From Aquilonibacter sp963703325 (lineage in GTDB: Bacteria; Vulcanimicrobiota; Vulcanimicrobiia; Vulcanimicrobiales; Vulcanimicrobiaceae): a stretch of DNA of 64,000 nucleotides. The stretch is taken from contig OY969805.1 of NCBI GenBank assembly GCA_963703325.1, forward strand, positions 2,418,001 to 2,482,000, given 5' to 3'. Positions 9,502 to 20,000 of this stretch are shown piece by piece. The notes below the pieces were generated by a model. That model saw only the letters and a program-made list of their open reading frames with translations, was not told the DNA's origin and did no database searches. Numbering within the stretch: position 1 is the first letter of the stretch; each line of letters starts with the position of its first letter. The position numbers and the translations under genes are program-made.

Positions 9502-12500
9502 ATGGCACTCGTACCAGGAGCTCTCTTCAACTTGAATCTCATTGACGTCAATAACTTCGATGCCATGCGCATCGGCTTGGCTTCACCTGAGCAGATCCGT
9601 GCGTGGTCGTTCGGCGAAGTCAAGAAACCGGAGACGATCAACTACCGCACGCTGAAACCCGAACGCGACGGGCTCTTCTGCGAAAAGATCTTCGGCCCAA
9701 CCAAAGATTGGGAATGTCACTGCGGTAAGTACAAGCGCATTCGCTTTAAAGGCATGATCTGCGATCGCTGCGGCGTCGAAATCACGCGCGCGAAAGTGCG
9801 CCGCGAGCGGATGGGTCACATCGAGCTTGCGACGCCGGTTTCGCACATTTGGTATCTCAAGGGCGTACCCTCACGTATCGGCATCCTCCTCGATATGTCA
9901 CCGCGACAGCTCGAGAAGGTGATCTATTTCGCCGCGTACGTCGTGATCGATCCGGGCGATACCAACCTGACCAAGCGCGAAGTGCTCTCCGAGCAGAAGT
10001 ATCGCGAAGCGCGCGACAAGTACGGCAATCGCTTCAAAGCCGGTATGGGCGCGGAAGCGATTCGCGAGTTGCTGCGCGACATGAACCTCAAGAAGCTCCA
10101 AGAGGAGCTGCGCAAAGAGTTCAAAGAGACCTCGGGTCAAAAGCGCCTCAAGGCGATCAAGCGCCTCGAAGTCGTCGAAGCCTTTATTGCCAGCGGCAAC
10201 CGTCCCGAGTGGATGGTGCTTTCCGCTGTTCCGGTGATTGCGCCCGAACTGCGCCCGATGGTGCAGCTCGACGGCGGACGCTTTGCAACCAGCGATCTCA
10301 ACGATCTCTATCGCCGCGTGATCAATCGCAACAACCGTCTCAAGCGGTTGCTCGAGCTCAACGCGCCCGAGATCATCATCAAGAACGAGAAGCGCATGCT
10401 GCAAGAAGCAGTCGATGCGCTGATCGACAACGGCCGTCGCGGACGTCCGGTCACAGGGCCGAACAATCGTCCGCTCAAGTCACTCTCGGACATTCTCAAG
10501 GGTAAGCAAGGGCGCTTCCGTCAGAACCTCCTTGGCAAGCGCGTCGACTACTCGGGCCGTTCGGTCATTGTGGTCGGTCCTTCGCTCAAACTGCACCAGT
10601 GCGGTCTGCCCAAAGAGATGGCCCTCGAGCTCTTCAAGCCGTTCGTGATGAAGAAGCTGGTCGATCGCGGGCTCGCGCACAACATCAAGAGCGCGAAGCG
10701 TATGGTCGAGCGCGTGCGTCCCGAAGTCTGGGACGTGCTCGAAGAGGTGATCAAAGAGCATCCGGTGCTGCTCAACCGCGCACCGACGCTCCACCGCCTC
10801 GGCATCCAAGCGTTCGAACCGGTACTCGTCGAAGGCAAAGCGATCCATCTACATCCGCTCGTCTGCACGCCGTACAACGCGGACTTCGACGGCGACCAGA
10901 TGGCCGTGCACTTGCCGCTTTCGGCCGGTGCGCAAGCCGAAGCGCGCATCCTGATGCTCAGCTCGAACAACATCCTGTTGCCGGCGTATGGTAACCCGGT
11001 GTCGATTCCGACGCAAGACATGGTCTTGGGCCTGTATTACCTCACGTTCCAACGTGACGAGTACGTCGGGCCGGCCAAGGCCGCGGTGGCAGAAGAAGAC
11101 GCGGTCTTCGCGCGTGCCAAGAAGAAGAACGCCCCGAGTCAGGACGCACCGGGTGCGCTTCCCACGTTCTACGATTCGAAGGAAGCAGTGATCGCCTACG
11201 AGACCGGTAGCGCGTTACTGCAAGAGTGGATTGTACGTACGCTGGAAAGGCGAGTTGATCAAGACGACCATCGGACGCGTGATCTTCAACCTCGCGTTCC
11301 CGCTTTCGTGGAACAAAGAGTTCGTCAATCGCATCGTCGATAAAGGCGCGCTCAAAAAGCTCATCACCGAGTGCTACCGCAAGTACGGCAACGCGGAGAC
11401 TGCGAAGTTCCTCGACGCGATCAAGGAACTTGGTTTCCACTATGCCACGCTGTCGGGCACGACCGTGTCGATCAACGACATCGTGGTCCCGCAGAGCAAG
11501 CACGACATCCTGGACAAGGCACAGCACGAGGTCGACGAGTTGCATCGTCTCTTCGATCAGGGATTCATCTCCGACGACGAGCGTTACAACAAGACGATCG
11601 ACATCTGGTCGAAGGCCGGTGACGCGGTCACCAGCGCGATGCAGGCGGCGCAGAATCCGCTTAACCCGGTCTTCATGATGGCGACCTCGGGTGCGCGTGG
11701 TTCGATTGCTCAGGTTAAGCAGCTTGGTGGTATGCGCGGACTCATGTCCGACCCGTCGGGACGCATCCTCGAGATTCCGGTTAAGGCATCCCTCAAAGAA
11801 GGCCTCACGGTTCTCGAGTACTTCATCTCGACGCACGGCGCGCGTAAGGGTCTCGCCGACACCGCGCTGCGCACGGCCGACTCAGGGTACCTCACGCGCC
11901 GTCTGGTCGACGTGGCGCAGGACGTCATCATTCGTGAAGACGATTGTGCGACCGCAAACGGTATCACCGTCAGCGACATCCGCGCCGGCAAGGAAATCAT
12001 CGAGCCGCTGATCGACCGGATCATCGGCCGCCGCGCCGCGGAAGACGTCAAAGATGGCAAGACCGTCGTGGTCAAGCGCGATGACGAGATCGACGAAGAG
12101 AAGGCGAAGGCCATCGTCGATGCGGCCATTCCGACGGTGAAGATCCGTTCGGTGCTGACCTGTCAATCGAAGTACGGCGTCTGCTCGATGTGCTATGGCC
12201 GCGATCTTGCGACCGGCAATCGCGCCGACATCGGTACCGCGGTCGGCATCATCGCCGCGCAATCGATCGGTGAACCGGGCACGCAGCTCACGTTGCGCAC
12301 GTTCCACACCGGCGGCGTCGCGACCGAAGACATCATCACCGGTCTTCCGCGTGTCGAAGAAATCTTCGAAGCGCGCAAGCCTAAAGGTCAAGCGACAATC
12401 ACCGAGATTGCCGGTACGATCAAGTTCGGCGAGGACAAGAACAAGCGCGTGATCTTCGTGGTCGACGAGACCGGCGAAGAGCACGAGTATGACATTCCGC

Positions 12501-13312
12501 ATGGCACGCATCTCGCGGTCCAGGAAGGTCAGAAGGTCCAAGCGGGCGATCAGCTCAACGAGGGCTCGCTCAACCCGCACGACATCTTGCGTATCAAGGG
12601 CGAGACCGCGCTGCAGAACTACATGGTTCAAGAAGTGCAGAAGGTCTATCGTTCGCAAGGCGTCGACATCAACGACAAGCACGTCGAAGTCATCGTGCGC
12701 TCGATGATGCGCAAGGTGAAGATCGTCGAAGGCGCCGACACGCTGATGCTCCCCGGCCAAGTGGTCGAAGCAGCCGCGTTCGGCGAAGCCAACGATCGCG
12801 CCAAGGCCGAAGGCCTCGAGCCGGCAACGGCAAATCCGGTGCTGCTCGGTGTTACCAAGGCGTCACTCGCGACTGAGTCGTTCTTGTCGGCAGCGTCGTT
12901 CCAAGAGACCACCCGCGTGCTCACCGATGCCGCGATCAAGGGCAAGTACGATCCGCTCTTGGGTCTCAAGGAAAACGTGATCATCGGCAAACTGATTCCG
13001 GCCGGTACCGGCATGTCGCGCTATCGCAACATCGAGATCGAGCCCCAGGGTCAGGACGTCGACGATGACGGACGTCCGCGCACACAGGTCGACGTCAACG
13101 CCTACCAGATGACCGCGGACGACGCGGCGCTGGCGGAAGTCATGGCCGGCGGCGGCGACGGTATGAGCCGCTTGATGAGCGCGTACGAGCGCAATCGTGA
13201 ACCGCTAACGGTTCAGTACGAAGGCGAATATGACGACCATCTGGCGGTGCATGCGGCGCCGAAGAAGACGCAGTATGACAGAATCAAGGGGATCAACCCC
13301 GAGGATCTCTAG
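9502..13312 (+). CDS. rpoC: RNA polymerase beta-prime subunit, interrupted by a +1 frameshift near 11233
   Basis: Two overlapping frames together give a complete beta-prime of about 1270 residues. Frame 1 (9502-11343) holds the zinc ribbon (C72, C74, C87, C90), the double-psi barrel and the catalytic NADFDGDQMAVH (10876-10911). Frame 2 (from about 11231 to 13312) continues without loss: '...ALLQEWI' is followed by 'YVRWKGELIKTTIGRVIF'. It then carries the second zinc site ('DDCATANG', 'TCQSKYGVCSMC') and the trigger loop ('GIIAAQSIGEPGTQ'). One surplus base around 11233 accounts for the break. Start: TTG at 9532 with AGGAG at 9516-9520 gives the usual 'MNLIDVNNFD' N-terminus and may be truer than the ATG at 9502. 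rpoB is not upstream, and the gene has its own promoter and terminator. Confidence 0.93.
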
Positions 13313-13345
13313 ACGATTCGGCCGGCCTTCGGCCGGTCGCACGTC
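13313..13345. repeat. GC-rich intergenic palindrome after rpoC
   Basis: CCGGCC-TTC-GGCCGG (13322-13336) inside a longer element starting ACGATTCGGCCGGCC just after the rpoC stop. The same 15 bases recur in reverse orientation at 31.99-32.02 kb, and a weaker relative lies at 59.36 kb. No T-run follows, so it is not itself a classical terminator. Confidence 0.55.
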
Positions 13346-13385
13346 CTGTGCTCCGAACCTTCAGCCGCATCGTGCGGCTTACACA

Positions 13386-13418
13386 AGAGCCCGCCGATGA
13401 GGCGGGCTCTTTTATTTT
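13386..13418 (+). terminator. Intrinsic terminator of rpoC
   Basis: AGAGCCCGCC (13386-13395), loop GATG plus one base, and GGCGGGCTCT (13401-13410), followed by TTTATTTTT. Perfect 10-bp GC-rich stem plus U-tract. It overlaps the 3' end of the minus-strand AHSA1 gene and may stop both transcripts. Confidence 0.85.
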
Positions 13419-13813
13419 TCCAGATACTCTTTGAGATGTTGTAGGTGCACACCCCAGCCCGTCGTCGTCACCGCATACCGCTCGTCGGCTGCTTCGAAAC
13501 CGCGGTGTGCGAACGCGAGCACCGTGTTCCCCTTTTCGGCGCGCAGGTCGAAGACGATCGTCGTGCCCTCCCACTCGGGACGGAACGACGACGTCGTCTT
13601 CCAGAGCACGTGCAGCGGCGGTTCGAGCTCCTTCACGGCGACGGTGGTCACGTCGTTCCCATCCTGGAAACGAAACGTGCCGGTGCCTCCGGCAGTGGCA
13701 TCGAGCTCGGCGTCTCGCGTCCACCAATTGGTGATTCCTTCGGTCGTCGTGAGCGCTTCGTACACCCGCTCCGGCGGCGCGGCAATCGTGACCAGATGCA
13801 TAATATCGGCCAT
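13412..13813 (-). CDS. AHSA1/SRPBCC-domain protein
   Basis: 133 residues from ATG 13813 ('MADIMHLVTIAAPPERVYEAL'), the family's typical length and start. A longer frame upstream to 13948 is Arg-rich and unlike the family, so I reject it. The helix-grip fold is shown by 'APPERVYEALTTTEGITNWWT', 'TVAVKELEPPLHVLW' and 'GWGVHLQHLKEYLE'. Members bind hydrophobic ligands or act as Hsp90-cochaperone homologues. The actual ligand is unknown. It is convergent with rpoC and divergent from the barrel gene. Confidence 0.82.
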   Translation of the reverse strand: MADIMHLVTIAAPPERVYEALTTTEGITNWWTRDAELDATAGGTGTFRFQDGNDVTTVAVKELEPPLHVLWKTTSSFRPEWEGTTIVFDLRAEKGNTVLAFAHRGFEAADERYAVTTTGWGVHLQHLKEYLEK

Positions 13814-13884
13814 ACCCTGGTAATCGGCCGAATGTCGGCGAGGCCACAGGCCGGTCGTGGGTGCTCTTCGAATGGGAGCCCGCG

Positions 13885-15347
13885 ATGACGATCCTCGCAC
13901 GAGTGATAATCGCCATGGTACTGTGCGCCGCGTGCGCCGCGCTCGCACGGGCCGACACCACCACCGTCGGCATCACGCTCAACGGCACCACCGGCGCGCA
14001 CATCGAGCCGAACCAAGCCGAGGCGGTTCCATTTTTGCCGCTGCCGATGTTCGAGCTCGAGCACGTGCACAAGAACCTGCGCCTGCGTTTGGAAGCGGTT
14101 CCACCGATCGGCCCGGTTCCTCTCGCACAAAACGGCAGTCTCTTCGGCGACAATCAGGATCCGCGCGTGAGCTGATCTGAACGGCGAAGTGCTCTACGCG
14201 CCGCCTGACGTGCCCTACGCATTCGGGTTGGGCGAGACCGTCATCAACCAGCGCACGCTCTATCCGCCGAGCTCGATTACGCAGTCCTCACGTGTGGTTG
14301 GATTGCGCGTGCTCGCAAACGCGACACTCTACGAAAACGGCCCCGAACGTGCGCAAGTCAGCGTCGCGGTGAACCCCTCGCTGCAAGGGCTCCAGCAAAC
14401 CAGTGGTGCGAACTTGATGCCGCTGGCCGAGTACGGCTCGCTTTTCGATGGATCGCTGCGTTGGACCGTCAGGCACGACCGGTACGACTTCGTGTACGGC
14501 GTGCGTTACCTGAACTACACCGCCGCCTATCGCATCGACAATAGTCTTGCCGATCGGAACCACCTGTTCATGCCGTTTGTCGGTATCGATTGGCACGTAC
14601 AGAAACCGAAGCACGCGAGCGTAAGAACGCACAACGCACCGCGTCCGCAAACCGGAGCTCCCTCCACCGCTGCAAACTGGACGTTCGGCGTCGGCTTCCT
14701 AGGCACGAACGGATCGCGCACGACGAGCGAGTCGTTCGCGCCGACCATCCTGCCCTTCGATCTGGTGCCCGTCTTTTCGATCGCACATGCAGTGAAACAC
14801 TACGAACTTTCGGGCGAATTCGTCGCTCCCAACGAGCACGCGGATCCCTACGGCGCGCAGCAGACGTGGTGGAGCTGACATCAATGTGGATGCGCTTGCG
14901 CATCTAGCGAATTCACGGCTCGCGCTCGGCGTGGGCGATACCGTCGTCAATCTGGCGCCGGCTCCGGTCAGCAGCTTCGTTTCGCAGCACACCCGCGCGG
15001 AGGGGTTGCATCTCACCGTGCGCACCGCGTTGCTGGAGAACCTGCACGGCGCACTCATCGCCGACGCGCTGATCACGCCCTACGTCCACGTCCTCAATCA
15101 AGAAGACATCACCCTTTTGCGGACGGGACCTCCGCGTGTACTAACGACGACCGACTACGGGTCGCGCGTCGAGGCGTCGTTGCATCACCTCAGCAGTCTC
15201 GGGAGCTATCGCTTCGACTACGGGCTGCGCTATGTGAATCAGACGACGAATTACGGCGCGCTCAACACGAGCCGGCCGCAGGCCGGCGTTCTCTTGACGC
15301 GCACCTCGTCGCTGATGGCGTTCGTCGGTCTGCGCGTTCCGTTTTAG
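13885..15347 (+). CDS. Duplicated outer-membrane beta-barrel-like protein requiring two +1 frameshifts
   Basis: ATG 13885 (GGGAG at 13874-13878) starts a signal peptide 'MTILARVIIAMVLCAACAAL' cleaved after ALARA. The frame stops at TGA 14173-14175, continues one base on as 14174-14878, stops at TGA 14876-14878, and continues again to 15347. The conceptual product (about 485 residues) is two homologous halves. 'LPMFELEHVHK' / 'VPVFSIAHAVK', 'VSDLN' / 'WSDIN', 'FGLGETVIN' / 'LALGVGDTVVN' and 'DFVYGVRYLNYTA' / 'RFDYGLRYVNQTT' match in order. Alternating strands and the terminal 'LMAFVGLRVPF' suggest a barrel of the outer membrane. Both breaks sit at the sequence AGC-TGA. It may be a pseudogene, an assembly fault, or recoded. 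I do not recognise the family. Confidence 0.6.
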
Positions 15348-16138
15348 CTGAAGCCGCGAACCGGCAGCGTCGTACGCTGCAGCCAGTTGCGCGGAGAATA
15401 CTGCGCGTGTCCGTCGACGGCGTGCAGCGTGTAGGCATGCCGCGACCGCGCGGAGCGGTTGGGCGCGCTGTAGTGCGGCAGCATGCCATCGAAGACGACG
15501 AGCGTCCCCGCGCTGACTTCGAGCGGTACGGCCGCTTCGAGCGACGGCCACGGGGTGGGATCGAGCGGTTCGAGCCGTGCGCCGCGTCCATCAGAAATAA
15601 AGCGGGCGCGCAGCGGGGAGCGATGGCCGCCGGGCTGCACCCACATGCAGCCGTTCTCGCGCGTCGCGTCCTCGAGGGCGAACCAAAAAGCGGTGACGCT
15701 CGGCGGATCGGTGTCGAAGAAGGCCGCGTCTTGATGCCAGTTGACTTCACCACCCACATGCGGCTGCTTGAGGATGTACATCGATTGGTAGATTCGCGGA
15801 TCACGCAAGCCGATACGCTCGGCGATCTTCGCCAAGCGCGCGTCGCGAGAAAACGTATCGAAGACCGGGTCGAGATCGTGCATCGCGTGCCCGATCTTGT
15901 TGACCGTTTGGCCGTCGTCTTCGAGAAAGCAGCGGATGCGCTCGCCCGACTCCATGAAGTAGGCGTCGTCCCGCGCGGAATCACCCTTCGTCGAAAAGAC
16001 GGCTGCGTCGCGTGGGTCGAACGCAGCGACGATCGCGGCGGCGCGCTCGCAAAGCGCGGCGATTTGTGCCGAAGATTTGAACGAAGGAAAGACAGCGAAA
16101 CCCTGCGCCGCGTAGCGCCGGACGTCGTCGCCGGTCAT
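15344..16138 (-). CDS. Phytanoyl-CoA dioxygenase (PhyH) family protein
   Basis: 264 residues from ATG 16138. Iron ligands of the Fe(II)/2-oxoglutarate cupin appear as 'NWHQDAAFF' (HxD) and the distal His in 'MLPHYSAPNRS', with the 2OG-binding Arg a few residues on. Supporting motifs are 'GCMWVQPGGHR' and 'GTLVVFDGMLPH'. The start overlaps the stop of the desaturase as TAATG, so translation is probably coupled and both may act on lipids (hydroxylation next to desaturation). The minus-strand stop overlaps the barrel gene stop. Exact substrate unknown. Confidence 0.85.
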   Translation of the reverse strand: MTGDDVRRYAAQGFAVFPSFKSSAQIAALCERAAAIVAAFDPRDAAVFSTKGDSARDDAYFMESGERIRCFLEDDGQTVNKIGHAMHDLDPVFDTFSRDARLAKIAERIGLRDPRIYQSMYILKQPHVGGEVNWHQDAAFFDTDPPSVTAFWFALEDATRENGCMWVQPGGHRSPLRARFISDGRGARLEPLDPTPWPSLEAAVPLEVSAGTLVVFDGMLPHYSAPNRSARSRHAYTLHAVDGHAQYSPRNWLQRTTLPVRGFS

Positions 16139-17055
16139 TACTCCAGCGTCATGCGCCGGAAGTAGCGGCGCTGCAGATCCTTCTGTGCGCCGGCGAGGCG
16201 CTCGCGCATTTCGCGCGTCGGGACGCGCACCTTGTCGACCAGACGCAGCGCGGCCATCAGTTTGATCGTCCACCACGTGCAATCGATCTCGAACCACTTC
16301 AAGCCATGGCGCGCCGAGAACGGAAACGCGTGATGATTGTTATGCCATCCTTCGCCCCACGAGATCAAGGCGACAACCCACGAGTTCACCGAGCGGTCCG
16401 GCGTACGGTAGGTCCGATAGCCGAAGGCGTGCGCGGCGGAATTTACCAGCCACGTCGCGTGATAGGTGAAGACCAGACGCGCGAAGATGCCCCACACAAC
16501 CCACGACCAGCCGCCGAGCACGAAGAGCAGCACGGCGAGCGCAATTTGCATCGGTACGTAGAGATAACGCAACGCTTGGTACACGGGATCCGGCCACAGG
16601 TCGGGCGTGTAGCGTTTGGCTTGTTCTGCGCTCGGCAAATTCTCGTTGGTGCGGAACAGCCAGGAGACGTGCGCCCACGTCAGACCGCGGCGAATGCTGT
16701 GCGGGTCGCCGCGCCGGTCGGCGTGCGCGTGATGAATGCGATGGGTAGCAACCCAGTTAATCGGATCGCCTTGGAAGGCCAGGGCGCCGAGAATCGCGGT
16801 CGCGTATTCAAGCGGCCGCACCATGCGCAGGGCGCGATGGGTCAGCGAGCGATGGTAGCACAGCGTGATACCGAAGGCGCCGGTCAAGTTTGAAATCACG
16901 ATCGCGACGATGACCCCGGACCACGAAAAAAAGGCCGGGAAGAGCGCAAGGAGAGCACCGACATGTATCGCAAGCAGCGCGATGCCGGTGACCCAATTAG
17001 GCCGGTGTTGCATGGGGGGCTTGGTTCGCTTCTCGACCGGCGGCGCCTTCGACAA
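16138..17055 (-). CDS. Membrane fatty-acyl (delta-9 type) desaturase
   Basis: 305 residues with the three histidine boxes of the stearoyl-CoA desaturase class: 'HRSLTH', 'HRIHHAHAD' and 'EGWHNNHHAFP', plus hydrophobic segments at about 22-60 and 165-195. It introduces a cis double bond in membrane fatty acids using a di-iron centre. The gene overlaps the end of the upstream nuclease/helicase gene by up to 59 bp. An internal ATG at 17013 ('MQHRPNWV') would shorten this to 17 bp and may be the real start. Coupled to the PhyH gene downstream. Confidence 0.92.
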   Translation of the reverse strand: MSKAPPVEKRTKPPMQHRPNWVTGIALLAIHVGALLALFPAFFSWSGVIVAIVISNLTGAFGITLCYHRSLTHRALRMVRPLEYATAILGALAFQGDPINWVATHRIHHAHADRRGDPHSIRRGLTWAHVSWLFRTNENLPSAEQAKRYTPDLWPDPVYQALRYLYVPMQIALAVLLFVLGGWSWVVWGIFARLVFTYHATWLVNSAAHAFGYRTYRTPDRSVNSWVVALISWGEGWHNNHHAFPFSARHGLKWFEIDCTWWTIKLMAALRLVDKVRVPTREMRERLAGAQKDLQRRYFRRMTLE

Positions 17056-20000
17056 ATGCGCATAAAAGGTTAACTAGGGCCATCTGCTCGGGGGTCGAGC
17101 AACGTACGCCAAGCAGTTCAGGCGAGCAGACCAAGATGCTCATGCACTGCGCGCGCGAAATCGCAACATTAAGACGATTGCGCTCGAACAGAAACGCCAA
17201 ATCGCGCGGCAGCGTCGCGCCGTTAGAGGTCGCCATCGAGTACAACACGACCGCCGCCTCCTGGCCTTGGAACTTATCGACGGTCCCAACGCGGATGTCG
17301 CCGATGCCCGCGGCTTCGAGCGCCTTGCGAATGCGTTTGCGCTGATCGTTATAGGGCGAGACGACGATCAGGTCGTGCGCGGTCATGGGACGGCGGGGAT
17401 GCTCTCCGATCTGCACGCTTCCGCGCAGCAGCGCGAGTGCGGCATCGCGCACGGCTTCGACCTCTTCGTCCGACGCGCGCGTGTTGCCGTCGTGCGCGAC
17501 CGGAAGATACCGTAAGCCGCTTCCGGTGAAACCCGGAGCGTCGATCGCGTTTCGCGCGCAGGCGGGCGCCGCGTGCAAGCGATCTTCGTAGATCGCGTGC
17601 GAGATGAACTCGCAGATCGCCTGCGCCATCCGGTACGAGTGGTCGAGGAAGATCCCCTCACGGGGATCGATCGTTTCGTGCGCACCGAGCAGGTGCTGGA
17701 GGATCGAGAGGTCGGTTCCCGGTGGGTGCGCGCCTTGCGACACCGACTTGAGCTGCAGAGGATCGCCGAGCAGTACCACGTTGCGCGCCGCCATTGAACA
17801 CGCGAGCGCGTCCGCAAGGCTCATTTGGCCTGCCTCATCGATGAATAAGTAATCGTACCGTCCGGCCATTGCCGGGCGGGTAAAGAGCCACGGCGTGCCG
17901 GCAGCCAAGTCGTGTTCGCCGTCAAAGGGCGCATTGCTCGACGTCGTTGCGATCCAACTCTCCGCGTCGTCGGAACAATACTGCGAACCCTCGGTCGTGG
18001 TGGCGTATTTTTGCAGCCCACGAAAACGCCGGCCGCCGAGCGCCGCATGCGCTTCGATCTTGTGGAGCAGATTGTGGATGGCTTTGTGCCCGCCCGCGAC
18101 GATGCCGACGCGGGCACCGCTCGCCAGCAGATCGCCGATGATCGCACCGGCCAGCGTACTCTTTCCGCTCCCCGGCGGTCCCTGAATCGCGAGGTGGCTC
18201 CCGTCGAGGTCGGCGATCAGCGCGCCGATCGATGCGGCATCGATCGCTACCGGCTGTATGTGCGTGCGCGGCGTTCGGGTTCGTGGCCGCTGCGCGAGCA
18301 ACAGCGACCGCGTGGCCGGATAGGTTTGGGACAGCGTGCCGTCGAGATAGGCTTGCGCAATTTGCCCGAGCGCATCACGCTGCGGATTGGTGCCGATCGG
18401 CTTGCCGGGGATCAGCGCGCGCAGCTCGTTCGGACGAATGGTGCCGCTCAGCTTGACCCGCAGCGTGCCGTGTTCGTCGTCGAGGGAAAGGATTTCGCCC
18501 GCGCTCGTTTGCGCGTGCGGACAATGCGGCTTGTTCCCCACGCCCAAGCTATGCACTTGCTTTGGGAACGTGTAAGCATAGACCAGATTGCGATCGCGCG
18601 GCCCCTCTTTATACGGTGCGACGCTCGGGTCGAGCGCGAGACCGCCGAGCGCTTCATGGTCGAACTCAATGAGGCGATCGACGTTTTCGACACGGTCGTA
18701 GTATTGCCAATAGGACGGCTTGGCTTCGCGCGCGTGATAGTCGAGCAGATGACCGAGGAGCCAGCGTTCACGCGTTTGCTCGTCGCTCGCGCGCAGTTCG
18801 CGCAGCGACGCGGGGGCCGCGATCCCATCGAGCAGTTGCGCCGCGAGTTCACTGCGCCCGCCGTCGTCGGGCGCCGCGGCCGCCTCGCCCTCGCGCCAGC
18901 CCAACGGAAGTGCGCGCGTTCGCTCGGCGCCGGTACGCAGCTGCAGCAGCCATTCGCGCAACAGGTAAGTCGAACGGCAGTCGTCGTCATTATAGCGCTC
19001 GATATCGGTGAGAATCTCCTCGCCCCCGCCCGCGAGCCAACTCTCGAACATCACGATGGAGTCGTCGCCGCGTTGCACGCCGGTCGAGCGCTGCAAACCG
19101 TAAAACGGCTCGAGCTTTTTTAGCGAGTAGCTCGGCTGTGAGATGCGCAGCGTCTGACGCACCACGGCAAAGAGATCGACGAAGGTGCGGTTGCGCAGCA
19201 AATCGTCCAGTTCTCGCTCGCGCGTGCCGTAGAATCCCATCAGCCGGCGCAGCGCGCTCGTCTCGTAGGAGGCGTAGTGGTAGACGTGCATGTTGGGAAA
19301 GCGCTCGCGCCGCGCGCGAATGAAGTCGATCGCCGCCTCGAAGGCGGCACGTTCTTGCGCTTGCGAACGCGCCCAAAATGCAACGTAACGGTCGTCGTCG
19401 GCGCAATAAAAACCGAACAGGTACTCGAGGCCACGCTCGGGTGCGTAGAGCGGGTCGCCCTCCATGTCGAAGAAGAGATCGCCCGCGTCGGGACGCGGCA
19501 ACAGCTCGAAGCCCATGCCCGGCTCCGCATCGAGAAGTTCGTAGACGTAGCGCCCTTCGCGCCGGCCCGTCTCTTGCAACGCCGCCTGCGCGTGCAGGGT
19601 GGTAAAGGTCTTGGGCTCCATTCCGGCCGGACGCTGCGCATCGGTTGCGTGCGCAAGCGAGGTCATGGTCACGATCCCGTGCTGCTCGAAGCGCTGGATT
19701 TGATCGCGACGGATGCGTGCTACCAAACTGAGATGATCGTCACGCTTGCGTTGTGCCGCGCAGCGGTCGAACCAGCGGCAGACGTCGCAATGCGACACTT
19801 CGAGCGGATAACTGGAGACCGGTCCCGACTCCATCTCGGCGAGGAAACGGTCGCGTAAATGCCGCTCGTACGCAGCGAAGTCGTCAACGCGGAAGGCGCG
19901 CTCGGCCCCGCTGCCGAGCAGCACGTGCATCTCGTGCGGCGCGCGCCCCTGAATCGCCGCGAGGTGCGCGCTATAGTGCGCGAGTTGTACGAGATAGTAC

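Noticed and set aside
11882..12760. 292-codon open frame on the minus strand
   Set aside because: Antisense to the strongly conserved RpoC C-terminal half; an artefact of GC-rich codon use, with no recognisable protein.
9502..13312. rpoC as two natural genes like cyanobacterial rpoC1/rpoC2
   Set aside because: The break has no separate start or ribosome-binding site, the two frames overlap and join residue for residue at 11233, so a frameshift explains it better.
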